The notes: generated from the sequence alone by a model not told the origin. A stretch of DNA of 64,000 nucleotides from Carettochelys insculpta (GCF_033958435.1 NC_134137.1:121432001-121496000), one strand, 5' to 3'. Positions 48,267-61,200 are shown, numbered from the stretch's first letter. Translations and numbers: made by a program.

Positions 48267-51200
48267 TACCCAAAAGTGATTGACTTGAATGTAAATTATT
48301 CAGCACAACACAGGCTTCGCAGAGATTTATCCTTCAGGTTCACCTCCCTCGCAATCCCTTACGAGGAGGCCAGTAGGGAGCTATGCGAGTAAATGCCTTG
48401 TATATAAGAGTTCAGCCAACTTCCTCTATCTTCTGGGTACATTTACCAATTTCTACAAAAGCTAGATCAAAAACTAGAGGTCTGCTTGGCAGCTCCCTTC
48501 CTATTTATTCTTTTGTCTTGCTAAATGAACACCCTTGCATCCGCAAGCTCTGATGTGGCTGTGCATGGGCACATAGCATGAGCCTTTTGCATCACTGACT
48601 GGAATGCCAATTTTCCATTGGACACTTGCAAGCCAAGCTCAGTAAGCAAACTACTCATAGAAATCTTTATCCTGAGCTTCAGGATAACAAACAAACAAGG
48701 AAAATTGTGAAATCTGGGGAAAGGGTTAAATCTCTCATACAGCTTTCTCTGAGCAGAGTATATATGAAACTGCTTTTTAAATGAAGAGGGAATATAGCCT
48801 CAAAGCCAGGCCTGTATGCACACATACTCTCTTAGTATTTTTTCAATTTGCATTATTGTTGTACCTAGGATTCCCCAGCTGTGACCCAAGACTCCATTTA
48901 CTTGGGCACTGTTCAAACAAAACAAAGTCAGTGTGTACCTTAGGGAGCCTAAAATCTAAGCATAAGAAAAAACACAACTGATACAGATCAATGGGAAGTA
49001 CAAGGAAACTAACTTACAAATACTGATCAGCAGGACCAGTGGTTTGAACACGCCAGTAGCCTAACCATTTAAAAATATTTGTACCAATTGGGGCAGAGGA
49101 GCTTTTCAACGGAGTGATGCAGAGGACAATAGCGTGTTAGTTTTACAGATAGCAACAGGGAGGCCTCCCAAGTCTGAGGATCAGCATAGGGGAAAGCACA
49201 GAAGTGTCTGTTGGAAGATTTAACATGTGAGTGGATAGAAGAGGACACTGTGGGCTGATGAGAGGCAAGAAGCAACCTTTCAATACAGAATGAGGAATGA
49301 CAGGCGGTGTATGAGGGAGGAGGGACAGTCTGTTTAGGTTCTTGAAAGTGAAGCCAAGCAAATTATGTTTGGTATATCAGAAAAGGGGGAGTCAGTGGAA
49401 GGATGCAAAAGGGGTGACACGGTCAAAACAACAGGTAATGAAAACTGTTCATCCAACAGTACTGCCTGCTGAGGAAAACAGACATATTTATTTCACTTTA
49501 ATCTACACACAGTCATTAGAATTTTTTACTATGAATGTAATTTCCTGTCATATGTTCCATCTATTTGTACCCCTCTCTGTCTCATTAAACACACACTATG
49601 CATCCTACTTGAGCATTCTCATGGTTGTCACAAGATGACTTTTATGAGAGATTGTATTCCAACTTGGAGTGCTTTTAAATGTTGTAAATTCAGTACTTAT
49701 TTTATTGTTCAGCATAGTTTATAGTCTGCAGACGTGTGCACTGAGAGCGTACAGAAAGGTGACTTACTACTACTAATTAGTGCTTGCTACCCTACAGTGC
49801 CAAGAAACCAGAGTAGAAGTGTCCCCACTTTGCAGCAAAGATTTCAGATCCAGCAAGTTCCATGAAAAGATCTAATTATTGTAAAGTGAAGTATTTAAAA
49901 TGTGCTCGCTTTTAAAAAATGTGCTCCCTTACTAGCTTACCATCATCTGTGATTCATGCATTGGGCAGTCACAAGCATAAACTGGTGAGGATGTATTGCA
50001 GATCATTTGTCTGCAGACCAATCAACTGCTTGGTGATTAAAAAAAAAAAGTAGGACTTATCACTCAAGTAGGGATTCCTAAATTCTGGGCCTCTTGCACA
50101 ACTTATTGAGGAGTGTGCAATGTGGGGGCATTGTCCCCCCAAACTGCATACGCTGATAGTGTGTGTGGGGGGGTGCAATTTAAAGGTTGAGCCACTCCCT
50201 GAACAGCTAAAGTCACACACACCCCACCCACAGAGTTCTTCCATCCAGAACAGGCCCCCTCCCACGCGCAGGGCACCTGAAAACAAGGAAACCTGTACCA
50301 GGAACTGGCTGCGGACCACTACCCTTCCCCTGGTGAAGGGACAGGCAGTGACAGCCCCTGCACAGGGCCAGAGGAGCCCAGCACTCATGGCAGAGGGTGA
50401 AGCAGAGCTGCAGTGCAGTGACTGAAGAAAAGGGATGGGCCCCAAGAGGCAGCAGTTCCCAGGACAGCCTGAGGAAGCTGGAGAGTTCACAGCTCTTCTC
50501 ACTTCGAGCCAGCACGTCTCACAATCCACGGGTGTTGGGCCCGCTGGTGTAACAGCCAAGCAACCTCCCAGAGGTCAGGGTTCAGTGGTGCTATTCTGTT
50601 TCTGCCTGGACACCACAGTGACTGGAACTGTTGTAACAGCTGAGCCCAGCACCAGCGGCCCCTGTGTCCTTTCCTCATTCGCTGCAGGGCGCCTGTGTGC
50701 AGGGTCTGTGTTCAGAACCCTTGCAAATGTTGATTTTTGTGAATACGGCGGCTGGGAGGGGCTTGGAGCCCCGGGAAAGTGGCGGCCACTGGCGCTCCCT
50801 GGCCTAGAGCCCTGGGAAGTGGCTGCTCACAAATAACTAAATTCGCAAACATTAAGTTGGTGAATGTGGGGACGTGTCTGTATTATCTTTCCTAACTAGA
50901 CAAATTTGGGCCCTAAAAATACTGAAGGTCTCTTCAAAATACCTTCCAAGTACTAGTTTTCAGTACAAAGGCCGTTTTACCACCAGAATTACAAATAGGC
51001 ACATGATTCCTGTTTGGACCTTTGACACTCTTTTGCATACAGGATCAGCATATTTGCCACAAGCAGCATCAGAGGATCCCCATATATGCCATGCTTATCT
51101 GTACTTTGGCCAAAATTCTTTTTCCCGCTCAGTTATTCCATACCTTCATTAAGTAATTTGAATTTTACAGGCTGGGGGCTTATAGGGGTTGAATGAGGGT

Positions 51201-52069
51201 TTTGTTTTAAACTTAGACTGACAAACATAGCACCACAGATTCAATATATCAGTTTCTAAATAATCCAGTGGTTTCTAGCACAGCAATTAGTCTGACTCTC
51301 TTGATGCAAACTTATGAGCAGTCTTATGATTGCAACAGGATACAGCAATTTCAAAAGCATGATTACAAGGAATAGAATTGTTCTGCATTGCACAGCTTCG
51401 GAATATTCCCCCCATACATATAATCAAACAAGTGGTAGAATTTAAAAGCAAGCGAGTCTTTCTGGGCTTATGTATCAGCCATAAAAAGGTCTGTGTTGAC
51501 ATGTTACCCACCTATCTCAAAGAGTATGTTGATGAGAATTCCCCTTCAAGGTTTTCAGTCTTGCCATTGGCATAATGGTTTGACTGATCTGAGAAATCAA
51601 CGTCAAATGTAATCTCTCTGATCATTAGCTCCTGATGTGGTAAAAGAAACTGGGCAAAAATTTGATAGAAGGGAAATGTTTCTGATGCATAGCCAGAGAA
51701 AACAACACCAGAAGAACAGTCACCATTAAATAAGATAACATAGCATTGTGATGGAATAGGAGACCATATAACAAGACCAAGAACTCAGCCTTCTGTGATA
51801 GGTTGGGCTAAAGAGTCCATGTCCAGTATATAGCCAATGACTCTACTTTGTCTCCAAACTAGTAGTGCTCTGTTTTTCTTCATCTCTTAGTATCAAGAGG
51901 CCACCAATCCTGCAATCCATCTCCTCCCAAGTTAAAGAAAATTATTTACACTGCTCATTATCTCAGTGTTCCCAAATCATTTTTCAATCCCTTCCACCTA
52001 AACCTCATCTGCGTTCATCAGGCCATGGCTCCAAAGAGCACATCCATTCAAGAGAGCAGCCTCTGGCTA

Positions 52070-52072
<3 letters not shown>
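48267..52072. other. Intron 1 sequence, mostly unique
   Basis: No exon recognised. A GC-rich stretch at 50120-50840 has open frames on both strands but nothing I know. Confidence 0.4.

Positions 52073-52100
<28 letters not shown>
52073..52100. repeat. T28 homopolymer
   Basis: An uninterrupted T tract directly left of the next element. Confidence 0.97.
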
Positions 52101-52105
<5 letters not shown>

Positions 52106-52352
52106 GGCTACACTACAGCATAAGTGAATTAGCCACTACCCAGCTGAGGTAACTTATGCCAATCTCAGCACAGTATGGACATTGCTCCATCATCAGGAAA
52201 TCTCCCACCAGCTAACTCTTTTCACAGGTGTTAGAGTAATTAAGCTGGGCGAAGAGCTCTTTCCCATTGGCTTAAAGCAACTACATTGGTGATTTTACAG
52301 CCTAGCAGCGTCAGTGCAGCTGCACCCCAACAAGCTCTCTAGTGCAACCATA
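52101..52352. mobile_element. Harbinger-like MITE next to a T tract
   Basis: The left end gctgtggctacactacag pairs with the reverse complement of the right end (agctatggttgcactaga). The ctacacta terminus is similar to the other Harbinger-like MITEs. The flanks do not show a clear 3-bp duplication because of the T tract. Confidence 0.55.
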
Positions 52353-53381
52353 GCTGATGTAACAAAGCTATCCCAGTTCTTTATTCTCCTAATCATACCT
52401 GGCTCAAGTGTCAGCAAAAAAAAAAAGGGGGGTGGGGTGGGGAGAAACACACTACCACTACAAATTCTACCACTAGTAGCATTTACCTGTTCCTTGCTGT
52501 AACAAAACCCTACACAAAAATTATTGCTATTTTCTAATCCTTGGTACAGCAGATAAGCCATTTAAAAATAATCATATGTAAAGTTGCCAAGTGCTAACTG
52601 CTACACTGACATAATGGTCCACCTTATAGTGATTATTATATTTTGTGTTTTTAATGATTATTTAAAACTAAAGTAACACAATCTGAAGACATTTTGATGA
52701 ATAAACCCAATGTTAAAGATAGTACTGTAACGGAAATGTGGTGTTTGGTGCACAACATTTAACTATAAAAACTGGGTCTTATTTTGTACTGTCAAGGGAT
52801 TTACCCAGTCTTTGTTCATCCTTAATTTCAATGGGATTACATGCACAGGTAATAATTAGCAGGATTAGGTTCTAATTCCACACCCCCCCCCCCCCCCCCC
52901 CGCAAGAAGTGGATGGTATGGAATGGAAACAGCTGGCAGAAAAGAGAATCAAAATAAATAGCAAGAGTCAGTAACCTATGGTGTGAGTTCTTTATTTAAG
53001 AAAGGTTTCAAACAGTGACTAATTTGTCTCCCTGAGACAGAACATCACATGAATCTTGGCCTAAGGAACAAGCTTAACCCAGGAAGAATGACTCATCTTA
53101 CTGTGCATGCAATGTGACAAGAGCCAAATGTTATACTATCCTATTTCTCAACCATTCTACTATTTATCTGAAAGAAAAAAAAAGTTCACTCTTCCCCCCT
53201 CAGCCTCTTAACATAGATCAGGGCACACCAGTATAGAAAGTATAAGAAACAACAGAGTCCTCTAATTGCAGGCATTTCTTTCAAATGCAAATATTAAGGT
53301 TTCACTAACTGCTAAGAGCACAGGCTCAATAACTGGTTAACTATAATAATGTATTTTAAATTTAAATGCATTTTAAAACAT
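52353..53381. other. Intron 1 sequence with a C19 homopolymer
   Basis: Unique-looking, with a C-only run at 52883-52901. No exon or element end recognised. Confidence 0.45.
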
Positions 53382-53384
53382 ATT

Positions 53385-53804
53385 GGCCATGTCTACACTA
53401 GCACAAATCTTCAAAATGGCCATGCAAATGGCCATTTCGAAGATTACTAATGGAGGTGCTGAAATGCATATTCAGCGCCTTATTAGCATGCCACTGGCCA
53501 CAGCTCTTCAGAATTGCTGCGTTTCACTCCTGCGTGGCTCATCCAGATGGGGGTCCTTTCGCCAACTTTGAAATCCCCTTATTCCTATTGGCTGAATAAG
53601 GGAGATTTCAAAGTTGGTGGGGTCCTTTCGAAAAGGACCCCCGTCTGGACAAGCTGTGTGGAAGTGAAACACGACAATATCTAAGAGACATAGCCGGCAG
53701 CATGCTAATGAGGCGCTGAATATGCGTTTCAGCGCCTCACTAGTAATCTTCTAAAAGTCCATTTGCATTGCCATTTCGAAGATTTGTGCTAGTGTAGACG
53801 TGCC
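53385..53804. mobile_element. Palindromic Harbinger-like MITE, 420 bp
   Basis: The left end ggccatgtctacactagcac pairs with the right end gtgctagtgtagacgtgcc. Inverted similarity continues inward (aaatcttc / gaagattt; tcagcgcctcattag and its inverse; caactttgaaatcccc and its inverse), so the element could fold as one long hairpin. Flanking triplets are att and cat, an imperfect match. Same family as 22240-22601. Confidence 0.75.
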
Positions 53805-53809
53805 CATCG

Positions 53810-54011
53810 TAGTATGAATGACAACAAGAAGTCCTGTGGCACCTTATAGACTAACAGATATTTTGAAGCCTAAGTTTTCATGGGCGAAGACCCGCTTCAA
53901 AAGCTTATGCTCCAAAATATCTGTTTGTCTATAAAGTGCCACAGGACTTCTTGTTGTTTTTGGAGATACAAACTAACTCAGCTACCCCTCTGATACTCAT
54001 AGTATGAATGA
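53810..54011. mobile_element. Inverted PLE tail insertion with 12-bp duplication
   Basis: The insert 53822-53999 consists of two PLE tail segments pointing away from each other. The left arm (53822-53898) is the minus-oriented internal tail and the right arm (53899-53999) is plus-oriented and includes the true 3' end (gctacccctctgatac). The 12-mer tagtatgaatga flanks the whole (53810-53821 and 54000-54011), so it is one insertion event. The two arms share about 58 bp as an inverted repeat. Confidence 0.9.
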
Positions 54012-54559
54012 TACTTAAGAGATTAATGCTGCAGTAGCACTGTAACTGTTTTAAATTACTTCTACAAAAATTCTTGCAGACTTTCCATGAGAAAATGTAT
54101 TCATACATTTTTGTGTAGTATTTGCAATCCACCTGTGGCAGCACTGCTTTTTTGCATGCTCAAAATCCCAAAATATAAACAAAAGTAAATCTGCAGAAGT
54201 TGGAAAAAGAAAATAGATCAAGGTGTAGATATGTAGAAAAGATGGATTTAATTTTTTTTAGTTTTAGTAACTTCATTAACAACATATGCAACATTAGCAT
54301 GTAATGAATGTTTTGAGAGCTCTTTAGTGATGCAAAACCACATACATAATGATATTACAGTGATGTGTCAGAGAATTCAGAGGTATTCCTGAAAGGAGCA
54401 ATTCACAATAGCTCTGAAAGCCATGTGTAGCATTTTCAAATTAATTCATTTATTTTATATGTACATCTTTACAGCCATACAGCACTTGATACAATGGGGT
54501 CCTATGATTTATATCGTATTAGCAGCAATACAATAGTTACTGCATAATAAGAATCCCTG

Positions 54560-55195
54560 CTTATTCTCATGCTCCTCAATGAACATCATATATGCCGCCA
54601 TGTGCCAACGATGCCCAGATGCTTTGTATATTGGACAGACTTCAACCTCTCTTAGACAAAGAGTTAATGGGTACAAAACAGACATAAAAACACTCCTAAT
54701 CCACAAACCTGTTAGCCAGCTTTTTAATGGAGTGGGCCATTCTGTTAACGACTTAAAAGTTTGCATTTTACTGAAGAGGAATTTTCACAACAGTCTTGAA
54801 AGAGAGGCTGCTGAATTTTCTTTTATATTCAAATTTGACACGTTAACACGTGGTTTGAACCAGGATGGGAATTTTCTGAGTCATTATAGGGGCTCTTTTG
54901 CATACCTGTCTTAATCTAATTCTTGACTCCCGCCCCCGCCCCACTCCCTCTGTCCCTCTCCTCTCTGATTTGCTCACCTTGATAGTTTTTTTCTGAATTG
55001 TCAACCTTGATTACTATTTTTGGTTCTCTGTGCCTTAAATATTGAGTCTGTTCTGGTATGGCTATGGTCTGAAGAAGTGGGTCTGTCCCACAAAAGCTCA
55101 CCTAATAAATTATTTTGTTAGTATTTAAAGAGCTACATGACTGCTTTTTTGTTTTGATAATATATAGACTAGCACAGCTTTCTCTCTGTTGCTTA
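54560..55195 (+). mobile_element. Penelope-like element, GIY-YIG fragment and tail
   Basis: The frame at 54579-54914 encodes the endonuclease core: NIIYAAMCQRCPDALYIGQT (the GIY-YIG-type pair), SLRQRVNGYKTDI, then a segment with FSFIFKFDTLTRGLNQDG. After the stop comes a 3' UTR and the PLE tail (gtctgaagaagtgggtctgt, cacaaaagctcacctaa, to agactagcacagctttc). It differs in sequence from the 43364-44326 copy, so it is probably another subfamily. The RT part is absent and the left edge is approximate. Confidence 0.82.
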
Positions 55196-55450
55196 GAAAA
55201 GGTTTTACTTGCATAAAAGTTCAAATGCATGCAGTTGATGGCATGATTAGGGCCTCAAAGGCAAGACAAATGACAGATGTATGATGGGAACAAATATACA
55301 GGCTGAACCTCTCTAGTCCAACACTCCCTCATCCAGCAACATCTGTAATTCAGCATGACTGTAGTTAGCTGTATGACCACTTATCATGGGCCAAGTGTCC
55401 CCAAGGTCCCAAAAAGTTTGTTTACAGGTAGCCACCAGTCATGGATCTCA

Positions 55451-55860
55451 GGCTATGTCTACACAAGAGAGTTTTGTTGACAAAACTCGGAGTCGTCCAC
55501 GCTAAAAATGCATTCTGTCACCATACTTTCAACAGAACTTAGCACTTTTGTTGACAGCCTTCTCACTCTCCCCCCAAGAGGCAAAATGCCTCTTTCAGAC
55601 TGTCAACAAAAAAGCCATGCAGATGCTCCCGGGAACTGTCTGTCAACAGACAGTGCTTCCAGGTCACAAGGCAGCCCTGTCTGCTGTGCTTCTGGCTGAC
55701 CATTCTGTTCAGAGAACAGTCCAGCCACACACTGTCAACAGAACAGATCAACATAGTGATTCGCTGTCCTGTGTGGCCACAATCTGTCGACAATGTGTTG
55801 TTGCAAGATATCTTGCAACAGTAACTTCCATTGACAGGTGGCTGCAGTGTAGATACAACC
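55451..55860. mobile_element. Harbinger-like MITE, insertion 1 in the Tigger-like host
   Basis: Ends ggctatgtctacacaagag and gcagtgtagatacaacc form an inverted repeat. The triplet tca flanks it on both sides (55448-55450 and 55861-55863). The interior has ttgttgacaaaactc and ctgtcaacag motifs; a related copy lies at 45598-46019. Confidence 0.85.
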
Positions 55861-55903
55861 TCAGTGTTCTGGTGCTATTATTTAGCTGTAATTTCAACTC
55901 TAA

Positions 55904-56294
55904 GGGTGTGTCTACACTTGCATTCCTCTTTTGAGAGGGGTATGCAAATGAGGTGACAAAATGCAAATGAGGAATGAATTTGCATAACGCCTCATTTGCA
56001 TATTCTAATTTCAAAAGAGCTTCTTTCAAAAGACGAAAGCCAGTATAGACACTGCTCTTTCGAAAGTAAACCACATCCTCGGAAGAATCCTTCTTCCCAT
56101 TAAATAAAGGGAAAAAGGATTCTTTCGAAGATGGGTTTACTTTCGAAAGAGCAGTGTCTACACTGGCTTTCTTCTGTCAAAATTAGAATATGCAAATGAG
56201 GTGTTAAGCAGGCAAATTTATACCTCATTTGCATTTTCAATTTACCTTGTTTGCATACCTCTTTCGAAAGAGGAATGCAAGTGTAGACATACCC
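55904..56294. mobile_element. Harbinger-like MITE, insertion 2 in the Tigger-like host
   Basis: Ends gggtgtgtctacacttgcat and atgcaagtgtagacataccc form a near-perfect inverted repeat, and taa flanks it on both sides (55901-55903 and 56295-56297). The arms are palindromic well inward (ctctttcgaaag, gcaaatgaggt and their inverses). Different family from insertion 1. Confidence 0.88.
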
Positions 56295-56400
56295 TAAATG
56301 TCTTCCAAGAGCCCGGTAAGCAGCAAAAGTGTCGGTAATGCTGCTAAACAATATTGATCTCCTCCGGTCCGTCAAATGCCCTCACTCAGCACCAGTCAAA

Positions 56401-57325
56401 TGGTCAATCTTTTTGAGCACAGAGGTCATAATGATGGGGGATTAAAATGACAAGCCTTTTTAAGTAACAATATTAATTTTAACAAGAGTTTTAATGTTAG
56501 ACCTTTACTATTGAAATACTATATATAACTCAGTTCTCCGTTTTACTGATATAAGACAGTCTACAATGCACTATTCTTATAAACTAACATGTCAAATATG
56601 CAAGCGGTCAAGAAAATTTACAAGATTAACTCTGAAAAGTCTGAACCTTGTTTTTAAAAGCAGTGACAAAATGAATCACTTTTCTCTTCCCAGATTTCCA
56701 TATCAAGTGTGCTCAGGTGTACAAAGATTTTATTCACGTAGTTTGCTAATTTAGTCTGGGATTAGAAGGTCAAACTGGATTCTACTACTACATGCATCAT
56801 CAGTGGTAAAGATTATTTAAACTAAAAGAGGCCCTTAATTACACGTTGCAAACCCCAATGGCTTTCAAATTATTTCCTGAGAGACTGGTGTGAATTCACT
56901 GGTTGCCGAGGATTTGCACAGGTGGGAAATGATTCTACCAAATCACAGAAGTTGCAACTGAATCACAGGTCATTCAAGCTGCTCAGTTATATCCGACTAA
57001 GAAGCAGTAAGATCTGAAGCCCGTACGTGGGACTCTGAGTAACATGGTGCCATTTTTACAGTAGATTCCATTAAACTAAGACAGACTCAAATCTGTGCAT
57101 GTTTTAGTTAAAAAGTGCCTGCAGCAAAAGCAGCTTTGTGACTGACAAAGTGTATAATGCCTCTGTTGGAGAGTAATCAGGATGGCTGCTCACTCAACTT
57201 TGTCATCAGTTTGATCCCTACTCCATTTTCTGTTAGAGTTTTTAAAAAAGATCAGCAGAATGGATTTTCACTCCATTTATGTTCCTACACTCATACATTG
57301 GCTTCTTGCCTCCCCACACCAGAAA
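56401..57325. other. Intron 1 sequence, no recognised element
   Basis: Unique-looking, AT-rich. Confidence 0.4.
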
Positions 57326-57440
57326 ACTACTCTTTTGGTTAAAGATCTCAGTTCCATTCCCAGGCCTAGCACAGACTTCAGCTGTCATTGCACGTAAGAC
57401 CCTAACCTCTGTGCCTCAGTTTCCCAAAGGAATGCAACAA
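57326..57440 (+). mobile_element. MIR/CORE-SINE-like fragment
   Basis: Contains tcagttccattcccaggcct, agcacagacttcagctgt and the hallmark ctctgtgcctcagtttccc in the MIR sense orientation. Confidence 0.7.
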
Positions 57441-57913
57441 TGTTTGGAGAGCGTTTACAATTGTTTTGATGAAGAAACACCACTGATATATTGTGTTCAT
57501 ATACTCAAATTGCTAATCCCACTACTCCCTGAGGTGCAGTGGGGCTGACATTGCAGAGCTTGCAGCTAAATAGCAGCTGCAAAGAGTCCCCCATATGGGC
57601 AGTCATTCTGATTCATATTTTGTGCCTGGAACCTCTGCCATGCAGATCAGTACTCCCTTTGCTTCCAGGCTGGAGATGAAGCAGTAATCCAAGCAACACA
57701 CCTGTCTGCCTACTAGACAACATACAAACTGCATTAGGAGGCAGAGGAAGAATTGAAGACAAGTCAATCAGAACCCAGACAGACAGACACTATAAAATAA
57801 AAGAAGGGAAACCCCCAACGCTTATATCAAAGAGGGATAGGGAAGAAAGTCCATTCTTCCAGCAGCTAGGAGGGAGGGATTCAGAGCTAATTGTAAGTAG
57901 TGCCGTAAACATA

Positions 57914-58210
57914 CTCAAACTGAACTCTCTAGTCAGGCAACATCCATAGTCCAGCATGATTTTAGTTAGCCAGATAGCCAGTTATGAGTGCGGCCAAGTT
58001 TCCCCTGGTCCCATAAAGTTTGTTTACAGCCACCAGTGCTGGCTCTCAGTGTTCTGTGCTGTTATTTACCTGTGATTTAGCCCTAAAGGTCTTATAAGAG
58101 CCCAGTAAGCACGGGAAACGTTGGAAATATGCTAGACAATATTGACCTCCCACGGTCCAGCAAATTCTCTCATTTGGCACCAGTCACGTCCCGAGGGTGC
58201 TCCCCCACAG
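57914..58210. mobile_element. Tigger-like MITE (copy without insertions)
   Basis: Carries actgaactctctagtcaggc at the left, catgattttagttagccaga, gtttgtttacagccaccagt, agagcccagtaagca, and a tcccgagggtgct right part. It is the reference used to line up 3512-3833 and 55299-56400. The right terminus is degenerate. Confidence 0.75.
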
Positions 58211-61200
58211 AGTTTATACCATGAAATAAATCACTTCACCTTCTTGAAACTAAAAAAAAAAATCATCATCACCGGGGCTCCATGGAAGGTGTTGTTAAGA
58301 AGAAAGTAAAGGTATTGCTTATGGGAAGCAGAGATACGCCTCAAGCATGTGGCAGCCAGATACCTGGGAAGAAGACAAGTGTAAAGAAAAAGATTGAGGG
58401 AGCAGCTGGGGAGGCACAACTACAACTATAGAGGCACACAGGATTGGAGGTGCAGTCTGAAATGAGAGCAAAGAAGCCAATAGCATTTTCTTGCTCCATC
58501 TGGTGCTCTCATCAGCGGAAGCAGGGGATTTAAAAAAATGAAGCAGCTGATCCCATGTCTATCATCCACAGTGGAGCGACTCTTTAGCAAATTAATATTT
58601 AACATTTGCAGAAAGTTTTAGAATTTGGGAGAGGTCAATAAGCTACAAAATTTAATATGATATACAGCACGTGCACGTCAGCCAGCCAGCCCACTCTAAT
58701 GCTCACCTCTAACGTGCCAAAGCACTGCTTGCTTATACCCATGCCTCACCACACATCATCTGACAGATTAGTGCAATGAGAATTCTATGGCAAAGCGTAG
58801 TTTATCAGAAGTCCGATATTAGATCCAAAACAATGAGCTATTTGGGATTCAAGTGTTAAGCATTCAGATACGGAAACTTCCTCCCTTCCAACTTCTCTTC
58901 CCATGTGCGGTACCTCAAGTTGCTAAACGTGTTTTGGCTTAAGCAAGAAATGGCTTTGTTTCTTCACAGTCCCGTATTTTTAAATTTCTGAGGCTACCCA
59001 ATCCTCTGAGCCTAGAGGATATACTCTCTTGAACTTAGAAGTGGAACACAGGATATTTGATTTAATGTGGGGAATCAGAAATCTGAGGCCTCTATGTAGC
59101 TAAAGGGGATTTTCTAGAAATCAGGCAAAAAATACCTCTCAGAACTTGATGTCCTTTTTTCAAAGATTATTTTTTTAAACCCACTACTATAGTCATCTCA
59201 GAGGTTTATTTTCTCTGCATGTAAAACAAACTTGTGTGTGGTCAGTTTCTCTTAACAAATGCAACAACTTGCAAGATTCGGGTTGTTGGTGGGTGTGGAG
59301 TTTTGCTGACATAAAGAAAAAAAATTTTTAAACAGGAAAATAATTATGAAGTCTCCTAAATTGGTAGGGGTCTCAGAGCAGGTACTAGACAAGAAATCTC
59401 ATCAGGTTTTAGAGTTTGGGGTTTTTGTTTTTTTTTTTTTGTTTGGTTTTTTTTTGTAAACTAGCATCAATTTAATGTCTCAAAATAATTCAGAAATGTA
59501 ACACCAACCCCATTCCAGACCATCAGAATGGGGAGGTTTTTAGTGAGCAAGAAATTCGCTATTGCTAGTTTCCAGTATGTGTAATTCAAACTGTAAATTA
59601 GTAACAAAATTATGACATGAACACCCAAAGAGACTGTAATTTAGCTTCTTGAAAGGAGGCTCACTAAATATAGGTTCAGACAGGAAAAGTCTCATCTATG
59701 TGTTACACAGCAATGAAAAGCTACTCTCGTCACCACAAATTTCCCCATAGTACCATCTGGTCATATGAAATATCCTGGAAAACAAAGCCCACAATCAACC
59801 CTTTGTCATTCCACAGCACTACAGCCCTAAAAATGGAAAATGAATTCCAAATACATCCTTACAGATGCGGCAGTGCATGCTAAACATGCAATTACCAACT
59901 TTGCTTTTGTGATCTTGCCCTTGTTCAATTTATTCTACTGGCACAAACACACTATCTCGTTTCTACACATTCCCTAGGCAGGTCGGCTACTCTCTCGAGT
60001 GACAATCACTCACTAACACATATGCAAGCTCAAGATACATTGACATGTTAGGCTTTATTAAAATACTAGATTGGGATTATTTTCAACAGCTGTTGACAGT
60101 CTTCAGACTAGACGGAAACAGATGGTAGCATAGTAAGAGGTAGCCAAATATAAAAAGGCTGAAACTCAGAATATAAAGCTAGCACTACCAGGCTTGTACG
60201 TCACCTTTTTTTGCTGTGCTTCTCAAAATGGGATACTATAAAGCATTATTATGACATACGTTGCCTACACAGTACGCAACAATTCATTGTCGGAACTTCC
60301 AAAGATAGGAAACACCAACTGTAGAACAAAAAGTATACGTACCAAAGTTGCATTGTACAGGTAAAGGATCCTCAGGTATAGTAAACTCAGCAGAAACTTA
60401 ATGGAAGAGAAGTCACAGTGTAGGTGTTACAGTAGACACAATCCTGGATGTACTTATAAATATACATTTTCCCCCTTCCGGGGGGCCCCACCCCATATGA
60501 AAAAGGTAATAGGAGTGAAATCTGGCAGTGTTTTTGGAAGTGGCAGGAAGATCATTTAGCCACAGATGTTAAGAACTTTCATGCAATTTTTGCCTCAGTA
60601 GCAGATCAAAAATGTACAAATGGAGTATTCTTTGCTACTTCAGTCACAGACATGACACAGCAGCAGGAATCCAATTTTTAATCACCCCCCCAAATGCTCA
60701 CTCCTAAATTACACACTTATTCCCTTTTTCATAGCTATGGATGGTTACTTAATGATAACAAAGTCCTTTTAATTAGGTAAAATGCTTTATGCACATTCTG
60801 TTAAAAACAAATTTCTTTATAATGTTTGAAATTCACTAATTGTCTCCTTTAAATATTATTATAAGGAAACACTGCCTGCTGAAATTCTTAAGTTAAAAAA
60901 CACTGCACAAACTTCTCTGCAAGATGACGTCTTGAAAGACAATTCTATTCCATTAATGTTATTGCTCCAGACCTATAAAAGGAACAGTCTAAATTACAGT
61001 AAGCAGAAATTGTAGAATGAGAATGCAAGCCACGTGTACAACCACACAGTTCAAAGATAGAAAGGAAACCACTGATTTGCCCTAAATTTCAACCTGCTAT
61101 TTACATATGGTTCTTATAGAGGTATGCAAGGCACAGATACTCATACTCCTGCTAATCCAGAGTTCAGGTTTCACCAATGCATCCTGTAATATCAAGTTTA

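Larger units (their letters stand above)
55299..56400. mobile_element. Tigger-like MITE interrupted twice
   Basis: The left end is TA then CAGGCTGAACCTCTCTAGTCC. The host sequence runs 55299-55450, resumes at 55861-55903 and again from 56295. Put against the uninterrupted copy at 57914-58210, the three pieces line up in order (ccaccagtcatgg.., tcagtgttctggtgctatta, taaatgtcttccaagagc). The right terminus is missing near 56400. Confidence 0.82.

Noticed and set aside
49969..50836. 196-codon minus-strand ORF and plus-strand partners
   Set aside because: Open on both strands in a GC-rich stretch, no recognised motif, and no clear splice context.
53385..56294. Long hairpins as microRNA genes
   Set aside because: They coincide with complete palindromic MITEs with terminal repeats and target duplications; there is no evidence of a processed RNA from sequence alone.
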